Positions 37,151-45,865 are shown, counted from the stretch's first letter. The stretch: DNA of 64,000 nucleotides from Methanoplanus limicola DSM 2279 (GCF_000243255.1 NZ_CM001436.1:2748743-2812742); one strand, 5' to 3'. Program-made: numbers and translations. The notes: a model not told the origin generated them from the letters alone.

Positions 37151-37894
37151 TTATATGTCCTCATTATTCTTATTTGTTGCTACGAATTCTCTCTGCCGGT
37201 AGCTTTTACCGGTCATATTTATTATCACCGCATGGTGAGTAACCCTGTCAAGTATTGCAGTAGTTATGGCCTTATCATGAAAGATACGAATCCAATCAGA
37301 AAATGTCAGGTTAGTTGTAATAATTGTGGACTTATGTTCATATCTGAGAGCAAGAAACTGGAAGAGCAATTCTGCTCCTTCTTCATCAAAGGAGATATAC
37401 CCAAGTTCATCAATAATTACAAGGTCCATCTTTCTAAACCTCTTCTCAAATTTAGAAAGACGAAGTTCCTTCTTTGCTTCTTTTAGATCGTTTATTATTC
37501 CAGCTGCTGTTCTGAAATATACAGAGTACCCATTCTCACATGCAGCAATTCCTGCCGCTATTGCAAGATGAGTTTTGCCTGTGCCGGAATTTCCTATCAG
37601 GATAAGGTTTCTGTCTTCTTTGAGAAATGCAAGATTCTTAATTTTCTCAAAGGCTTCTTTCCCATCCTTTGGGAGCATATCCCTTTTAATCTCTTCAAAT
37701 TTTTTGAAAGCTGGGAATCCGGCCTGATTTATTGAGCGTTCAATTCTTCTGGTTTCTCTTGACTTCACTTCTGCGTTTAGTATCTGGAAAAGAAAATCTT
37801 CAGGGTCTTTAAAATCTTCAGCTATACTTTGATATGATTGATATACTCCAGGCAATCTAAGTTGCCTACAGAGCGTTTTTATTTCATTGTCCAT
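37151..37894 (-). CDS. istB: IstB, IS21 transposition ATPase
   Basis: 247 residues from ATG 37894 (MDNEIKTLCRQLRLPG), with AGGAG 9 bases upstream; ATG 37924, which overlaps the istA stop, is an alternative. AAA+/DnaA-like helper: Walker A IGNSGTGKTHLAIA, Walker B LVIIDELGYISFD, and sensor-like ALRYEHKSTIITTNLTFSDW. IstB selects the target and activates IstA. The reading frame is intact. Confidence 0.93.
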   Translation of the reverse strand: MDNEIKTLCRQLRLPGVYQSYQSIAEDFKDPEDFLFQILNAEVKSRETRRIERSINQAGFPAFKKFEEIKRDMLPKDGKEAFEKIKNLAFLKEDRNLILIGNSGTGKTHLAIAAGIAACENGYSVYFRTAAGIINDLKEAKKELRLSKFEKRFRKMDLVIIDELGYISFDEEGAELLFQFLALRYEHKSTIITTNLTFSDWIRIFHDKAITTAILDRVTHHAVIINMTGKSYRQREFVATNKNNEDI

Positions 37895-37913
37895 TTTCAT
37901 CATCTCCTGATGT

Positions 37914-39376
37914 TTATCTGTCATATTCTCTAAGGTCTGGATTGGGTACTTCAATATCATATTTGTAATCGAAATCTTCAAATTCTGGACTATTTTTAAA
38001 ATTAAGATTCAGTTTTATCAATTCATAGTCCGGAATAATTCCATCATTCCTAAGTCCCTTTATTGCAGCAATAACTTCTTCATGGGAATACTCCCGGATA
38101 AGAAGAAGAATCATGATGAATTTTTCTGGTTTATCCACATAATTCTCAGAATAGAGATCTTTTAAATTTTGATCCATTACTTTCAAAAGTCTGGATGACC
38201 TGAGCGAACCAGGTTTATTCCTTAATGTGCTCAAATAATGTTCAACATTTAACGAGTACTTGTTTTTATCAAATATTCTTGGATGCTCAGCGATTAATTC
38301 ATCACCTTCAAAAATTTCAATTTTGAAGCAATAAATTTTCAATGAAAGTCTCTCAGCTTTGCAGGATTCAGGAACGGAGTAATTATTTCTTTCAAATGTT
38401 ACAGTTGAATATCTGTCAACTTTCCTGTACTTTAAGTCATAAGGTTGAAAATCCATTGAAGGAAGCGGAATAAATGATTTTTGCTCTATTTTCAAGGCAT
38501 CAATAGGAATCATTTCCCTATTTCCAACTTTGCAACTATTGATCCTTGAAAGGGTATTTTTTAAATGCTCATTAGCTTCTTCCAAGGAACTAAAGGTATC
38601 CTTAAGGCCAAATGCAGAAGTCCTGATTACCGATACTGTTTTTTCCACTGTTCCTTTTTCCTGTGGGGAATGAGGATTGCATGCATTGGTTTTAAATCCA
38701 TAGTGGGCGGAAAAACGAAGAAATCTTTCGTTAAAGACTTTCTCTTTTGGATTGGTAACAACAGTCTTCATATTATCAAAGAAAATGTTCTCAGGAACTC
38801 CGCCAATTTCATGGAAAAATTCAATTAGGGCATGGAAAAGATTTTCCTGTGACTCATTTGGATATATTCTTCCGAAGCGATAAAGAGAATAATTCAGAAC
38901 TGTCGAAAATTGCTTGTACTTTGCTGGTTCTTCAGGAATTTTTAATACAACGGTTCCCCAGTCACACTCTGATCTAAAGCCTGAATCATATTCCTGAGCT
39001 ATGCAAACATCTTTGAAGGAGTTGCTTTCCTTCCATTTTGAAACTTCTCTCAGAACAGTTGAATAGCTAATCTTTTCTCCTTCCCCAACAAGAATTGAAA
39101 ATATCTGTTTTGCGTTTAGTCTTTGTTTTTTGGTTTTTCCTGATTCTCAAGAAGCATTGAGAGAATCCGATCTCTGATTTCTCCTTTGCATACTGTATTT
39201 GGTCTTGCAACTTTCTCATCTTCTGGTAAGATCTCATTGGTTAATCCATTTTTACAGTTTTCAATACGATTAAGGTACTTTGAAACAGTGTTTCGGGATA
39301 TTCCCATTATTTCAGCTACTTTCCTCTTTGATCGTGTTTCAAGGTACAGCTGATAAATCCTGTTAACATCGCACAT
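37914..39376 (-). pseudogene. istA: IstA transposase with one frameshift
   Basis: The start ATG 39376 has an excellent site (AGGTGGTGA). The N-terminal 85 residues hold an HTH (KRKVAEIMGISRNTVSKYLN). The first frame stops at TAA 39116-39118; the next frame is open from there through the whole catalytic core to 37914, with the three acidic positions in SECDWGTV, FFDNMKT and SPQEKGTVEKTV. The shift is at a run of six A (CCAAAAAACAAAG). It may be a mutation, a sequencing error or a slippage site; I class it as broken. Confidence 0.8.
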
Positions 39377-39498
39377 TGATTTCACCACCTTGTGTTTGTC
39401 GTCTTATGCAGTTTCATTTACTGCCAGTGTTACTGGGGGTGGATCAATTACGATGATTTTTTTGACGAAAAGTGGATCAGTTACGATGATTTTTTACA

Positions 39499-39633
39499 GG
39501 AATTAGCCTGACTCAATTTTTTATTCAACTTCTCGTTTTCGACCTTCAGTTGAATAATATCATGAGATAATTTGGCTATTTCTTTCTTGTACCTGTATGT
39601 TTTGTTGTAATTACGGATACTTTCGCAATTCAT
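39499..39633 (-). pseudogene. N-terminal 45 codons of the IS66 transposase
   Basis: ATG 39633 starts MNCESIRNYNKTYRYKKEIA and runs in frame to the IS21 boundary at 39499. This coiled-coil head joins TNIELLYENEKLKK on the far side of the IS21-like insertion. Confidence 0.8.
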
Positions 39634-39639
39634 CTGATA

Positions 39640-39804
39640 TCAGTCTTCAGGCCCTACAATTACAAGATAGACTTTCTTTCCAAGGTGTTCCTTTGGACAA
39701 TCAACCTTCGCACTTGTTCCAAAGGGTGTAACTTTTCGAATGTAGAACCCCTCAATGTTTTTGACATTAAGTTCAGTTTCTGCAACAATTGGTACTTTTT
39801 TCAC
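39640..39804 (-). CDS. DUF2080-type transposon-encoded small protein
   Basis: 54 residues, GTG start at 39804 and TGA at 39640-39642. The sequence has the small AbrB-like pattern of DUF2080 transposase-associated proteins: EGFYIRKVTPFGTSAKVDCP followed by KEHLGKKVYLVIV. It precedes the transposase start by 6 bases inside the IS66-like element. A DNA-binding or transposition-regulating role is inferred from family and place only. Confidence 0.75.
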   Translation of the reverse strand: MKKVPIVAETELNVKNIEGFYIRKVTPFGTSAKVDCPKEHLGKKVYLVIVGPED

Positions 39805-39928
39805 AGATATCTATTAGATATCTAAAGTATATATAACTTACGATTTGAATCAAAATAGCGATATTTCCAGAAAAGTGATTCAAAAAAATGGAAAATTAGG
39901 ATATTGCTTCAGAAGACTGAACATTTAC

Positions 39929-40419
39929 ATATTTTTTTCAATTTGTTTAAATACCAAAGAGTCCACACCGGTCGTTTTTGAAAAATCATCTGGATTTAAT
40001 CCATGTAAACTAACAGAGATTGAGTCAAATGATGCACCAATTTGACCAAAATATCTATGCAACAGACTCCCATTGGTAACTACCGATGTCTTTTTGCCAC
40101 TTTTCTTTGCTAAAGATGCCATTTCAATAATATCCTTAACCAAAAAGGGTTCACCAACACCAACAAAAGAAACTGACCTTATAGATGGGTATTTAATTAA
40201 AATCTTCTTCAACCCTTCAATTTTAAAATCCGATTTTAATATAGATTCTCCTTCAAAAACTGAGGAATTTATTGAGAGATTTCGACTGCAATAGTTACAA
40301 GAAAAATTACATCGCCGCGTAGTGAATATATTCAAACTTATAGGTTTAGGAGGAATATAACCTCTTATGAGAAATAAACCATAGTATTTATTTAAATATT
40401 TCCGAAATTTATGAATCAT
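39929..40419 (-). pseudogene. N-terminal half of an IS-split radical SAM gene
   Basis: About 161 codons up to the 8-bp target duplication. It contains the radical SAM cluster motif CNFSCNYC (C-x3-C-x2-C), the glycine-rich VSFVGVGEPFL and the later VVTNGSLL and ISVSLHG blocks of the TIM-barrel. The stop shortly after (near 39925) comes from IS66 sequence. The other half is at 35247-35753. Neighbouring sugar genes suggest a surface-glycan or peptide-modifying role, which cannot be fixed. Confidence 0.88.
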
Positions 40420-40494
40420 GCCATCACAATTAAAGCTACTAAACTATTAAGTCCTGAAATTATTTCATCTTTTTTGTCATTAATTCGTTGACAT

Positions 40495-40776
40495 TTAATT
40501 ATATCTCAGAGATTTGACTATTGTTACCAATCCATCCCATAACCATTTCTCAGAACCATATTCTTGATGCAGTATTTCAGGAGATTTTATGTACATTTCA
40601 AATTTTTCTTCCGTAAAACCAAGCTTTTTCATTACAAATTGTTTATCTTTCTCTTCTTGTCTTGGATCTAGATACGGGGGCATTTTCAACATCCCTATTG
40701 CCTCCCCGCGAGTAATATGTCCACTAATAATTAACGATGAGAGATGAACAAGCCTTTTATCCACCCCAAATTTTCT
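40495..40776 (-). pseudogene. C-terminal fragment of an N-acetyl sugar amidotransferase (WbpG/PseA-like)
   Basis: About 93 residues, RKFGVDKRLVHLSSLIISGH and PPYLDPRQEEKDKQFVMKKL followed by SEKWLWDGL, resemble the C-terminal end of N-acetyl sugar amidotransferases that put an amidine on nonulosonic or uronic sugars. The upstream 270 or so residues are missing: the fragment begins at the CTAG duplication of the IS1182-like element, and across that element lies wecB rather than the rest of this gene. A frame starting inside the IS adds about 12 foreign residues. Confidence 0.75.
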
Positions 40777-42448
40777 AGGAGGCTGTCCGAAAACAGGAGT
40801 TTTTCTCAGCAAATTTTACGCAACAAACAAATTTGCTAACAGAAATATGATCTAAAATTTCTGTGCAAAAAATTCTACATCGACGCACCTTCCCGAGTGC
40901 ACGATTTATAGAGATTTTAATAGCGCTAACAGATTGTTCTGCTAAAAAGCTACATAAAGCCAGATTATTTGAAAATGAAGACACAAAATTAATACTTCTC
41001 AAATATCTCACTGATTTTTTGAGATTGTGACAGGAACAAATAAGAGCAAATTCACCTTTTGCTTTTTCGAATCCTCTTAAATGAATATCTCTAAAACCCT
41101 TATTTTTAATTTGACCGAACACCGGTTCGACAATAGTTTTACGTCTGGCGTAAATCTCCTTTGATGATAATTGTTGCATTTTATCCCTCATCTCATTTCT
41201 TAATGGTTCGTAATCATCAGTTGAAACAGTTCTTGGTTGACCCCTTTTGGACTTACAACAGGATATTCTATATTTACAATTGAGGCACTCTTCTTTAATC
41301 CCAGAATATATCCTTTTACCATCCTTACTCTTAGATTTAAGCTTCATTATTTTCTCATTTGGGCAAATAAAAACATCTTCAGCTTCAACATATGTAAATA
41401 CTGATTTACCGAAGAGTTTTCCTTCGCCTTCTTTATTATCAACATCCTGTTTTTCTTCTCTGCCCACAGCTACGAATGCATTCACTCCGAATTTTTTTAA
41501 TGCTTCAAGATTATGACCAGAGAAATATCCATTATCAAAACTCATTGAATCTGGCATTTTACCATAATCATCAAGGATCTGTGTTAATGCCGGCATAACC
41601 TCTTGTTTATCATTTGCATTTTGAGTAAGATGCTGAGCAATAATTATCTGATTTTTACTATCGACAGAGATTTGTCCGTTATAACGATAGTCAAAATCAC
41701 CCTTTTTACCCATAATTCTTGCATCAGTGTCTGCAAAACTAATTTGAGATTTATCTGGTATTTGCTCACCGGGATTAATATTTTCTTCCCTTATTTCAAG
41801 TGCTTCTTTGGATTCAATTTTTTCAATTTCTGTCATTATATTTTCTATAAATTTCTCTAATTCAGCTATTTTATCCTTCATTCTGCCATAACTCATTGCT
41901 TTATGCTTTGATGTATCAGCTTTAAATTTGGAGCCATCCTGACTCACATTTTTAAAATCCATTAAGCCATTTTCTTCTGCAATAGCCACGCTTTCTTTAA
42001 ACAGAGTTTGAAAATAATCATTGTTGTCCTTTCTAAAATCACTTAATACACGGAAATTAGGACAATTCATGCGTGAAATATACATATATCCAAGATCCGT
42101 ATGACATTTCCTTTCGATTTGCCGGGAACTATATACACCATCACAATAGGCATAGATCAAAATTTCAGTTATTCGCCCTGGATGATATGCACGCTGCCCT
42201 AAAGGACTATAATCACTCATTAATGGTGTATAATCGAGTTTTTTAAAGATTTTGGTATATTCAAAGCACTCATGATCATCGGGTAAATAATCAAAAATGT
42301 GCATGAAGGATAATTTAGATTGAGTAAAATCGACAGAATCTTCCTTAAAATAAATATCTGGCGGACTTTTTTTTATTGTATCTGGAGATAGTTCATCAGG
42401 ATTTCCAAACCAATAGTCTCTTTTAGATTTTACTGAGGAGTCAACCAT
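40775..42448 (-). CDS. IS1182-family transposase
   Basis: 557 residues, intact. N-terminal HTH-like region with YHPGRITEILIYAYCDGVYS and CPNFRVLSDFRKDN, DDE catalytic parts (VSQDGSKFKADTS; DSMSFDNGYFSGHN; TIVEPVFGQIKN), and a Cys-rich insert (CLNCKYRISCCKSKRGQ). About 100 residues follow the last catalytic block. The stop codon TAG uses bases of the CTAG target duplication rather than IS sequence. Confidence 0.93.
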   Translation of the reverse strand: MVDSSVKSKRDYWFGNPDELSPDTIKKSPPDIYFKEDSVDFTQSKLSFMHIFDYLPDDHECFEYTKIFKKLDYTPLMSDYSPLGQRAYHPGRITEILIYAYCDGVYSSRQIERKCHTDLGYMYISRMNCPNFRVLSDFRKDNNDYFQTLFKESVAIAEENGLMDFKNVSQDGSKFKADTSKHKAMSYGRMKDKIAELEKFIENIMTEIEKIESKEALEIREENINPGEQIPDKSQISFADTDARIMGKKGDFDYRYNGQISVDSKNQIIIAQHLTQNANDKQEVMPALTQILDDYGKMPDSMSFDNGYFSGHNLEALKKFGVNAFVAVGREEKQDVDNKEGEGKLFGKSVFTYVEAEDVFICPNEKIMKLKSKSKDGKRIYSGIKEECLNCKYRISCCKSKRGQPRTVSTDDYEPLRNEMRDKMQQLSSKEIYARRKTIVEPVFGQIKNKGFRDIHLRGFEKAKGEFALICSCHNLKKSVRYLRSINFVSSFSNNLALCSFLAEQSVSAIKISINRALGKVRRCRIFCTEILDHISVSKFVCCVKFAEKNSCFRTAS

Positions 42449-42554
42449 AATTACATATTATGTTGTTTTTACAAAATATAATTCTTACGATCTACATCAA
42501 AAAATATATTTCATAATAATTGGTCATATTGTGATACCATTCTCGGACAGCCTC
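40779..42554 (-). mobile_element. IS1182-like insertion sequence
   Basis: 1776 bp. Terminal inverted repeats begin GAGGCTGTCCGA at both ends and continue less perfectly. Each end is flanked by CTAG (40775-40778 and 42555-42558), a palindromic target of the type seen with this family. It carries one intact transposase. It lies between the wecB 3' end and a truncated amidotransferase. Confidence 0.9.
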
Positions 42555-43701
42555 CTAGTATTTTATTGAATATACTAATTTCAGAAACTATTAATTCAGA
42601 AGAATCCCCATTACCAAATCTTCCTGTGTTCTGGAGATTATTAAAGACTTGATTATTTTTAATTTGTTCATATTTTAATATAGCCAAGATGATTTTAATT
42701 TTACCTGCTCCTGTTAAAATATTCATTCCGTCCTGAAGGGTTTCAACCCATTCTGTGTTATCTCTGAGGGTTACACAGGGAACATTAAGGATATAAGCCT
42801 CCTTCTGAATTCCTCCGGAATCTGTAAAAATCATTTTCGCATTTGACATCAGGAGAAGCATATCAAGATATGGGAGAGGATCAATGAGGACAATCTTTCC
42901 GGGTTTATATTGGTTTTTGTTTGATATTATTTCATATAGTCCGTATTCTCTAAGGCACTTTACTGTTCTTGGGTGTGCAGGGAATATTATCTGCGCATCT
43001 TCAGAGTTTGCTATTTCTATAAAGGCTTCAATGATGTTTGTCAGGTTTTCTTTTGAGTCAGTATTAGAAGGTCTATGGACAGTTGCAACATAATATTTTG
43101 AAATTTTGTTTGAATTATCATCTATAAGGTTTAATCTTTCAAGGATAGTTGATTTTTCTTCAGCAATTTTTAGATTATACTGGAGAGCGTCTACCATCAC
43201 ATCACCTGTCAGGTGAACACCTTTGGTAATTCCTTCATTTTTGAGGTTATCAACGGCGGTCTGGGTGGGGCAGAAGAGTAGGTCTGATAGGTGATCAGTC
43301 ATAATCCGGTTAATCTCTTCAGGCATTGTTCTGTCAAAGGATCTCAGGCCGGCTTCAACATGGGCTATTGGGATGTGAAGCTTTGCAGCTGCAAGGGCAC
43401 CGGCAAGGGTTGAATTGGTGTCACCATAGACAAGCACCATATCCGGCTGCTCTTTTATCAGGACTTTCTCAATCTCAATGAGCATCTTTCCGGTCTGCTC
43501 TCCCTGGCTGCCGGAGCCGATATTGAGATTATAATCCGGCTTTGGGATACTTAACTGCTCAAAGAAGATGTCAGACATATTGGCATCATAATGCTGACCT
43601 GTGTGGACTAAGATCTCCTGGTGTTCTTTTCTAAGCTCCCTTGATACTGGTGCACACTTGATAAACTGCGGACGTGCGCCGACTATTGATACGATTTTCA
43701 T
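42511..43701 (-). CDS. wecB: UDP-N-acetylglucosamine 2-epimerase, C-terminal end altered by IS
   Basis: 396 residues. GT-B-like epimerase with SIVGARPQFIKCAPVSREL at the start, VYGDTNSTLAGALAAAKL, HVEAGLRSFDRTMPEEINR, YYVATVHRPSN and FTDSGGIQKEAYILNVPCVT near the active site. It interconverts UDP-GlcNAc-type and UDP-ManNAc-type sugars for surface glycans. Next to a Gfo/Idh oxidoreductase the pair resembles WbpI/WbpB-type di-N-acetyl uronate synthesis, an inference. The last 15 or so residues (GCPRMVSQYDQLL) are read from the IS1182-like element; the catalytic part is complete, so activity may survive. Confidence 0.9.
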   Translation of the reverse strand: MKIVSIVGARPQFIKCAPVSRELRKEHQEILVHTGQHYDANMSDIFFEQLSIPKPDYNLNIGSGSQGEQTGKMLIEIEKVLIKEQPDMVLVYGDTNSTLAGALAAAKLHIPIAHVEAGLRSFDRTMPEEINRIMTDHLSDLLFCPTQTAVDNLKNEGITKGVHLTGDVMVDALQYNLKIAEEKSTILERLNLIDDNSNKISKYYVATVHRPSNTDSKENLTNIIEAFIEIANSEDAQIIFPAHPRTVKCLREYGLYEIISNKNQYKPGKIVLIDPLPYLDMLLLMSNAKMIFTDSGGIQKEAYILNVPCVTLRDNTEWVETLQDGMNILTGAGKIKIILAILKYEQIKNNQVFNNLQNTGRFGNGDSSELIVSEISIFNKILGGCPRMVSQYDQLL

Positions 43702-44203
43702 GATATTACAGCATATTTTTCATCTGGCTTAGATAACTCAACCATACTGATCAATATTTTATCCAGACACCACATATTCACTAATTCAGATAATCCACAC
43801 CATTTTATTTAGAAATTATGGAATTGCGCAGATACTACAATCTACCAGTAACCCTCTCGCAGAAGAGAAGATTACCAAGACCATCCTCAGGCGTTACCGG
43901 AAAAGGTTTCCTCTTCTCCGAACACTCAAGGAAGAGACTCAACTCCGTCTTTAAAGGTTCAATCTTTCCCACCATAACTTTCTCTATGATGTTCTCCTGA
44001 TAATACCTCTCAGCCTCAATCTGGTAATTCTCAGGCTTCCAGTAGACATAGAGTTCCTGCGTCATAAAGTCACCCTGAAGTGTGAATTCCTCTTCTTCAA
44101 TATGGATGGTTCTGATCTTCCTCGATGATTTCCGGCTTGCAGATAGATATACAGGTGTATTATGCAGAGGATAGGTATAAGCATCATCCTGCTCATGCAC
44201 CCC

Positions 44204-44343
44204 CTGCATACCTCCCTGGATACCTTGCATACTCTGCATAACTCCCTGAGTACCTTGCATACTCTGCATAACTCCCTGAGTACCTTGCATACTCTGCATA
44301 CCTCCCTGGATACCTTGCCCACTCTGCATATCACCACCCTGTG
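44204..44343. repeat. 30-bp minisatellite inside the oxidoreductase gene
   Basis: Four 30-bp units, at 44204, 44234, 44264 and 44294, each of the form CTGCATA(C/A)(C)TCCCTG(G/A)... CTTGCATACT, with a partial fifth. Units 2 and 3 are identical; units 1 and 4 share other variants. On the coding strand each unit gives ten residues of the type MQSMQGTQGV. Because 30 is a multiple of three, changes in copy number keep the frame. Confidence 0.92.
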
Positions 44344-44539
44344 CACTCCGCAGATTATGACCATTGTCATACTGCATCATAAGAGAGCAAACATCAAAAG
44401 TTCCAAAGGCTTCCATTCTGTCAGGCTGACCAAAGAGTGAATGAAGAACTACGTCAATATCATGGATCATCAGGTCCTCCACTACAGAACTTCCTGTAAC
44501 CCTTGCTGAAGCCGGATTGTGCCTCTTGATTTCAACATA

Positions 44540-44556
44540 CAGGGGGTCCCCCTGAT
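44540..44556. other. G5-A-C5 palindrome at the frameshift
   Basis: CAGGGGGACCCCCTG forms a 15-base perfect palindrome with a single central base. On one side of it the oxidoreductase is read in one frame, on the other side in the next. Homopolymer runs of this kind slip easily in replication and are also hard to sequence. Confidence 0.7.
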
Positions 44557-45112
44557 TATCTCTTTGATCTCTTTTATGATTGGGTTAAACCTCTCTATAT
44601 GACCTACGCCGACTACCGGACCTCTGAGATTACCCGTAACATTAAGATTACCAGTACCGTCAATGCTGCAATCATCATTATCACTGTTGCGATAATCATT
44701 ACCACTGCTACGGTAATAATTGCCACAACTGCTATTATAACCGTCACTATTACCATAACCCGGAATAAGACTGATAAGCTCCCTTGCAGCCTCCGAGTTA
44801 TGGCATATCGGTTTTTCGATTAAGACATCAATCCCTGTATCGGCAATGAATATCTCTTTAGCAACTTCAAAATGATATGGTGTTGGCACGCAGAGACTTA
44901 CGGCGTCAACATTGCCCAGGAGCACGTCCAGCGATGATGTGGCAATACCCTCATTCTTAGAGGCAACATCTCCGGCAGCCTTCTCATCTGTATCATAGAT
45001 ATAAAAGTTGTCCACCTTCTTAAGCTCTGAATACACACGGGCATGATTCCTGCCCATTGCCCCCGCACCAATTACTCCGACATCCATATTATTACTCCGC
45101 CAATAAACCACA

Positions 45113-45148
45113 ATATATTTAAATTAAATTTGGCAAATCTACCAAATT
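45113..45148 (-). promoter_or_regulatory. TATA box with upstream palindrome for the oxidoreductase/wecB unit
   Basis: On the minus strand TTTAAATATAT (45113-45125) lies about 30 bases before the start codon. Directly upstream, AATTTGG (45127-45133) and CCAAATT (45142-45148) form an inverted repeat with an 8-base spacer, well placed for a regulator that blocks TBP/TFB. Confidence 0.4.
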
Positions 45149-45628
45149 ATATCAAACTCTTCCTGATTAATATATAACATCCCTCATTTATGAGGCTATT
45201 TCTGATTTCAGCAATTATCTTTGAAATAACTCATATATTTAGCAATCAATGTCCAAAATATTCTGACAATAACTCCTGAAAATATTACTAATTAATTGGT
45301 ATAGCCCGCATATTAATTTAAAATACTCATTTTTACAGCACTAAATGATACACGACACATTCTCAGACTTCACAAAACGATCAGAATATTAATCCACAAT
45401 TACCAATTCATCATACCATTATCAGACTCACAGACAACAATCAAAACCATGCCATACAAATTCATAACAGAACTTCCGAATTCGGTAAAAACTAACCCCT
45501 AAAGACATGCACATGAGACTTTCCCCAAAGCATCCAACAATGTCTGGAAAAAAAACGAAAGCAAAGACAAATGAGACATAAATTTAATTGGTGCATCCGG
45601 CTGGATTTTAAAATAATCTGAAATCCTG
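45149..45628. other. Gene-free AT-rich gap
   Basis: About 480 bases, AT-rich, no ORF with coding character and no RNA that I recognise. It separates the glycan locus from the HicAB pair. Confidence 0.5.
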
Positions 45629-45865
45629 TTATTTATTATTGAAAAGCTTACAGTATTCTTCAGTTGTCAGTCCTGCCTTATTAATTATCCTTTTAAGAAG
45701 TCCCGGACCCATTGTTTTTCCGGAATGAACTGGTATTGAAAGATGAACATTACTGCCATCTTTTATGAGGATGTAATGACTGCCCTCAATATGATTTATC
45801 TTCCAGCCATCTTTTTTCAGTGCATGTATATGTTTTTCACCGGATGCGCGTGGCAGTTTAGGCAT
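45629..45865 (-). CDS. hicA: HicA-type mRNA interferase toxin
   Basis: 78 residues from ATG 45865 (MPKLPRASGEKHIHALKKDG). The double-stranded-RNA-binding-like fold with the catalytic histidine in IEGSHYILIKD is typical of HicA/YcfA, a ribosome-independent mRNA nuclease. Its start overlaps the antitoxin stop by 8 bases; the antitoxin is encoded first, as usual in one HicBA arrangement. Confidence 0.88.
   Translation of the reverse strand: MPKLPRASGEKHIHALKKDGWKINHIEGSHYILIKDGSNVHLSIPVHSGKTMGPGLLKRIINKAGLTTEEYCKLFNNK

Larger units (their letters stand above)
37090..39498 (-). mobile_element. IS21-like element (istAB), inserted in the IS66 transposase
   Basis: 2409 bp. Both tips read TGTAAAAAATCAT inwards (37090 and 39498), and subterminal copies of AAATCATCGTAATTGATCC are present near each end, the multiple-repeat end structure typical of IS21. 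Flanks are GGATT on the left and GGAAT on the right, so a 5-bp target duplication with one mismatch is possible. Deleting the element rejoins the IS66 transposase in frame (SQANS to TNIELL). Contains istA and istB. Confidence 0.88.
35754..39928 (-). mobile_element. IS66-like element carrying a nested IS21-like element
   Basis: 4175 bp. Ends are imperfect inverted repeats starting GTATATATTCAGTGTTGTGA (left, from 35754) and GTAAATGTTCAGTCTTCTGA (right end read inwards from 39928). The flanks carry an exact 8-bp target duplication, ATATTTTT, at 35746-35753 and 39929-39936; 8 bp is characteristic of IS66. Contents on minus: a DUF2080-type small gene, a transposase gene broken by several frameshifts, and a complete IS21-like insertion at 37090-39498. 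Without the IS21 part the element would be about 1.77 kb. Confidence 0.9.
43835..45087 (-). pseudogene. Gfo/Idh/MocA oxidoreductase with frameshift and repeat insertions
   Basis: Start ATG 45087 (MDVGVIGAGAMGRNHARVYS) with GGAG upstream. Rossmann domain GAGAMG, VSLCVPTPYHFEVA and LIEKPICHN; then GHIERFNP and, after a frameshift, VEDLMIHDIDVVLHSLFG, the conserved C-terminal core. The first frame ends at 44482 because of a one-base shift at a G5-A-C5 palindrome (about 44540-44556); the second frame is open to 43835. Two low-complexity insertions are present: an Asn/Ser/Tyr/Gly-rich stretch (about 44620-44760) and a Met-Gln-Gly minisatellite (44204-44340). A UDP-sugar dehydrogenase role beside wecB is likely for the parent gene. 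Confidence 0.8.

Noticed and set aside
44204-44343. CRISPR array
   Set aside because: The 30-bp units are directly adjacent with no spacers, and they lie in a coding frame; it is a minisatellite.
43835-44482. Separate 215-residue gene with Met-Gln-Gly repeats
   Set aside because: It is the frameshifted second half of the Gfo/Idh oxidoreductase: VEDLMIHDIDVV is the family core, and the other frame continues upstream without a break in similarity.
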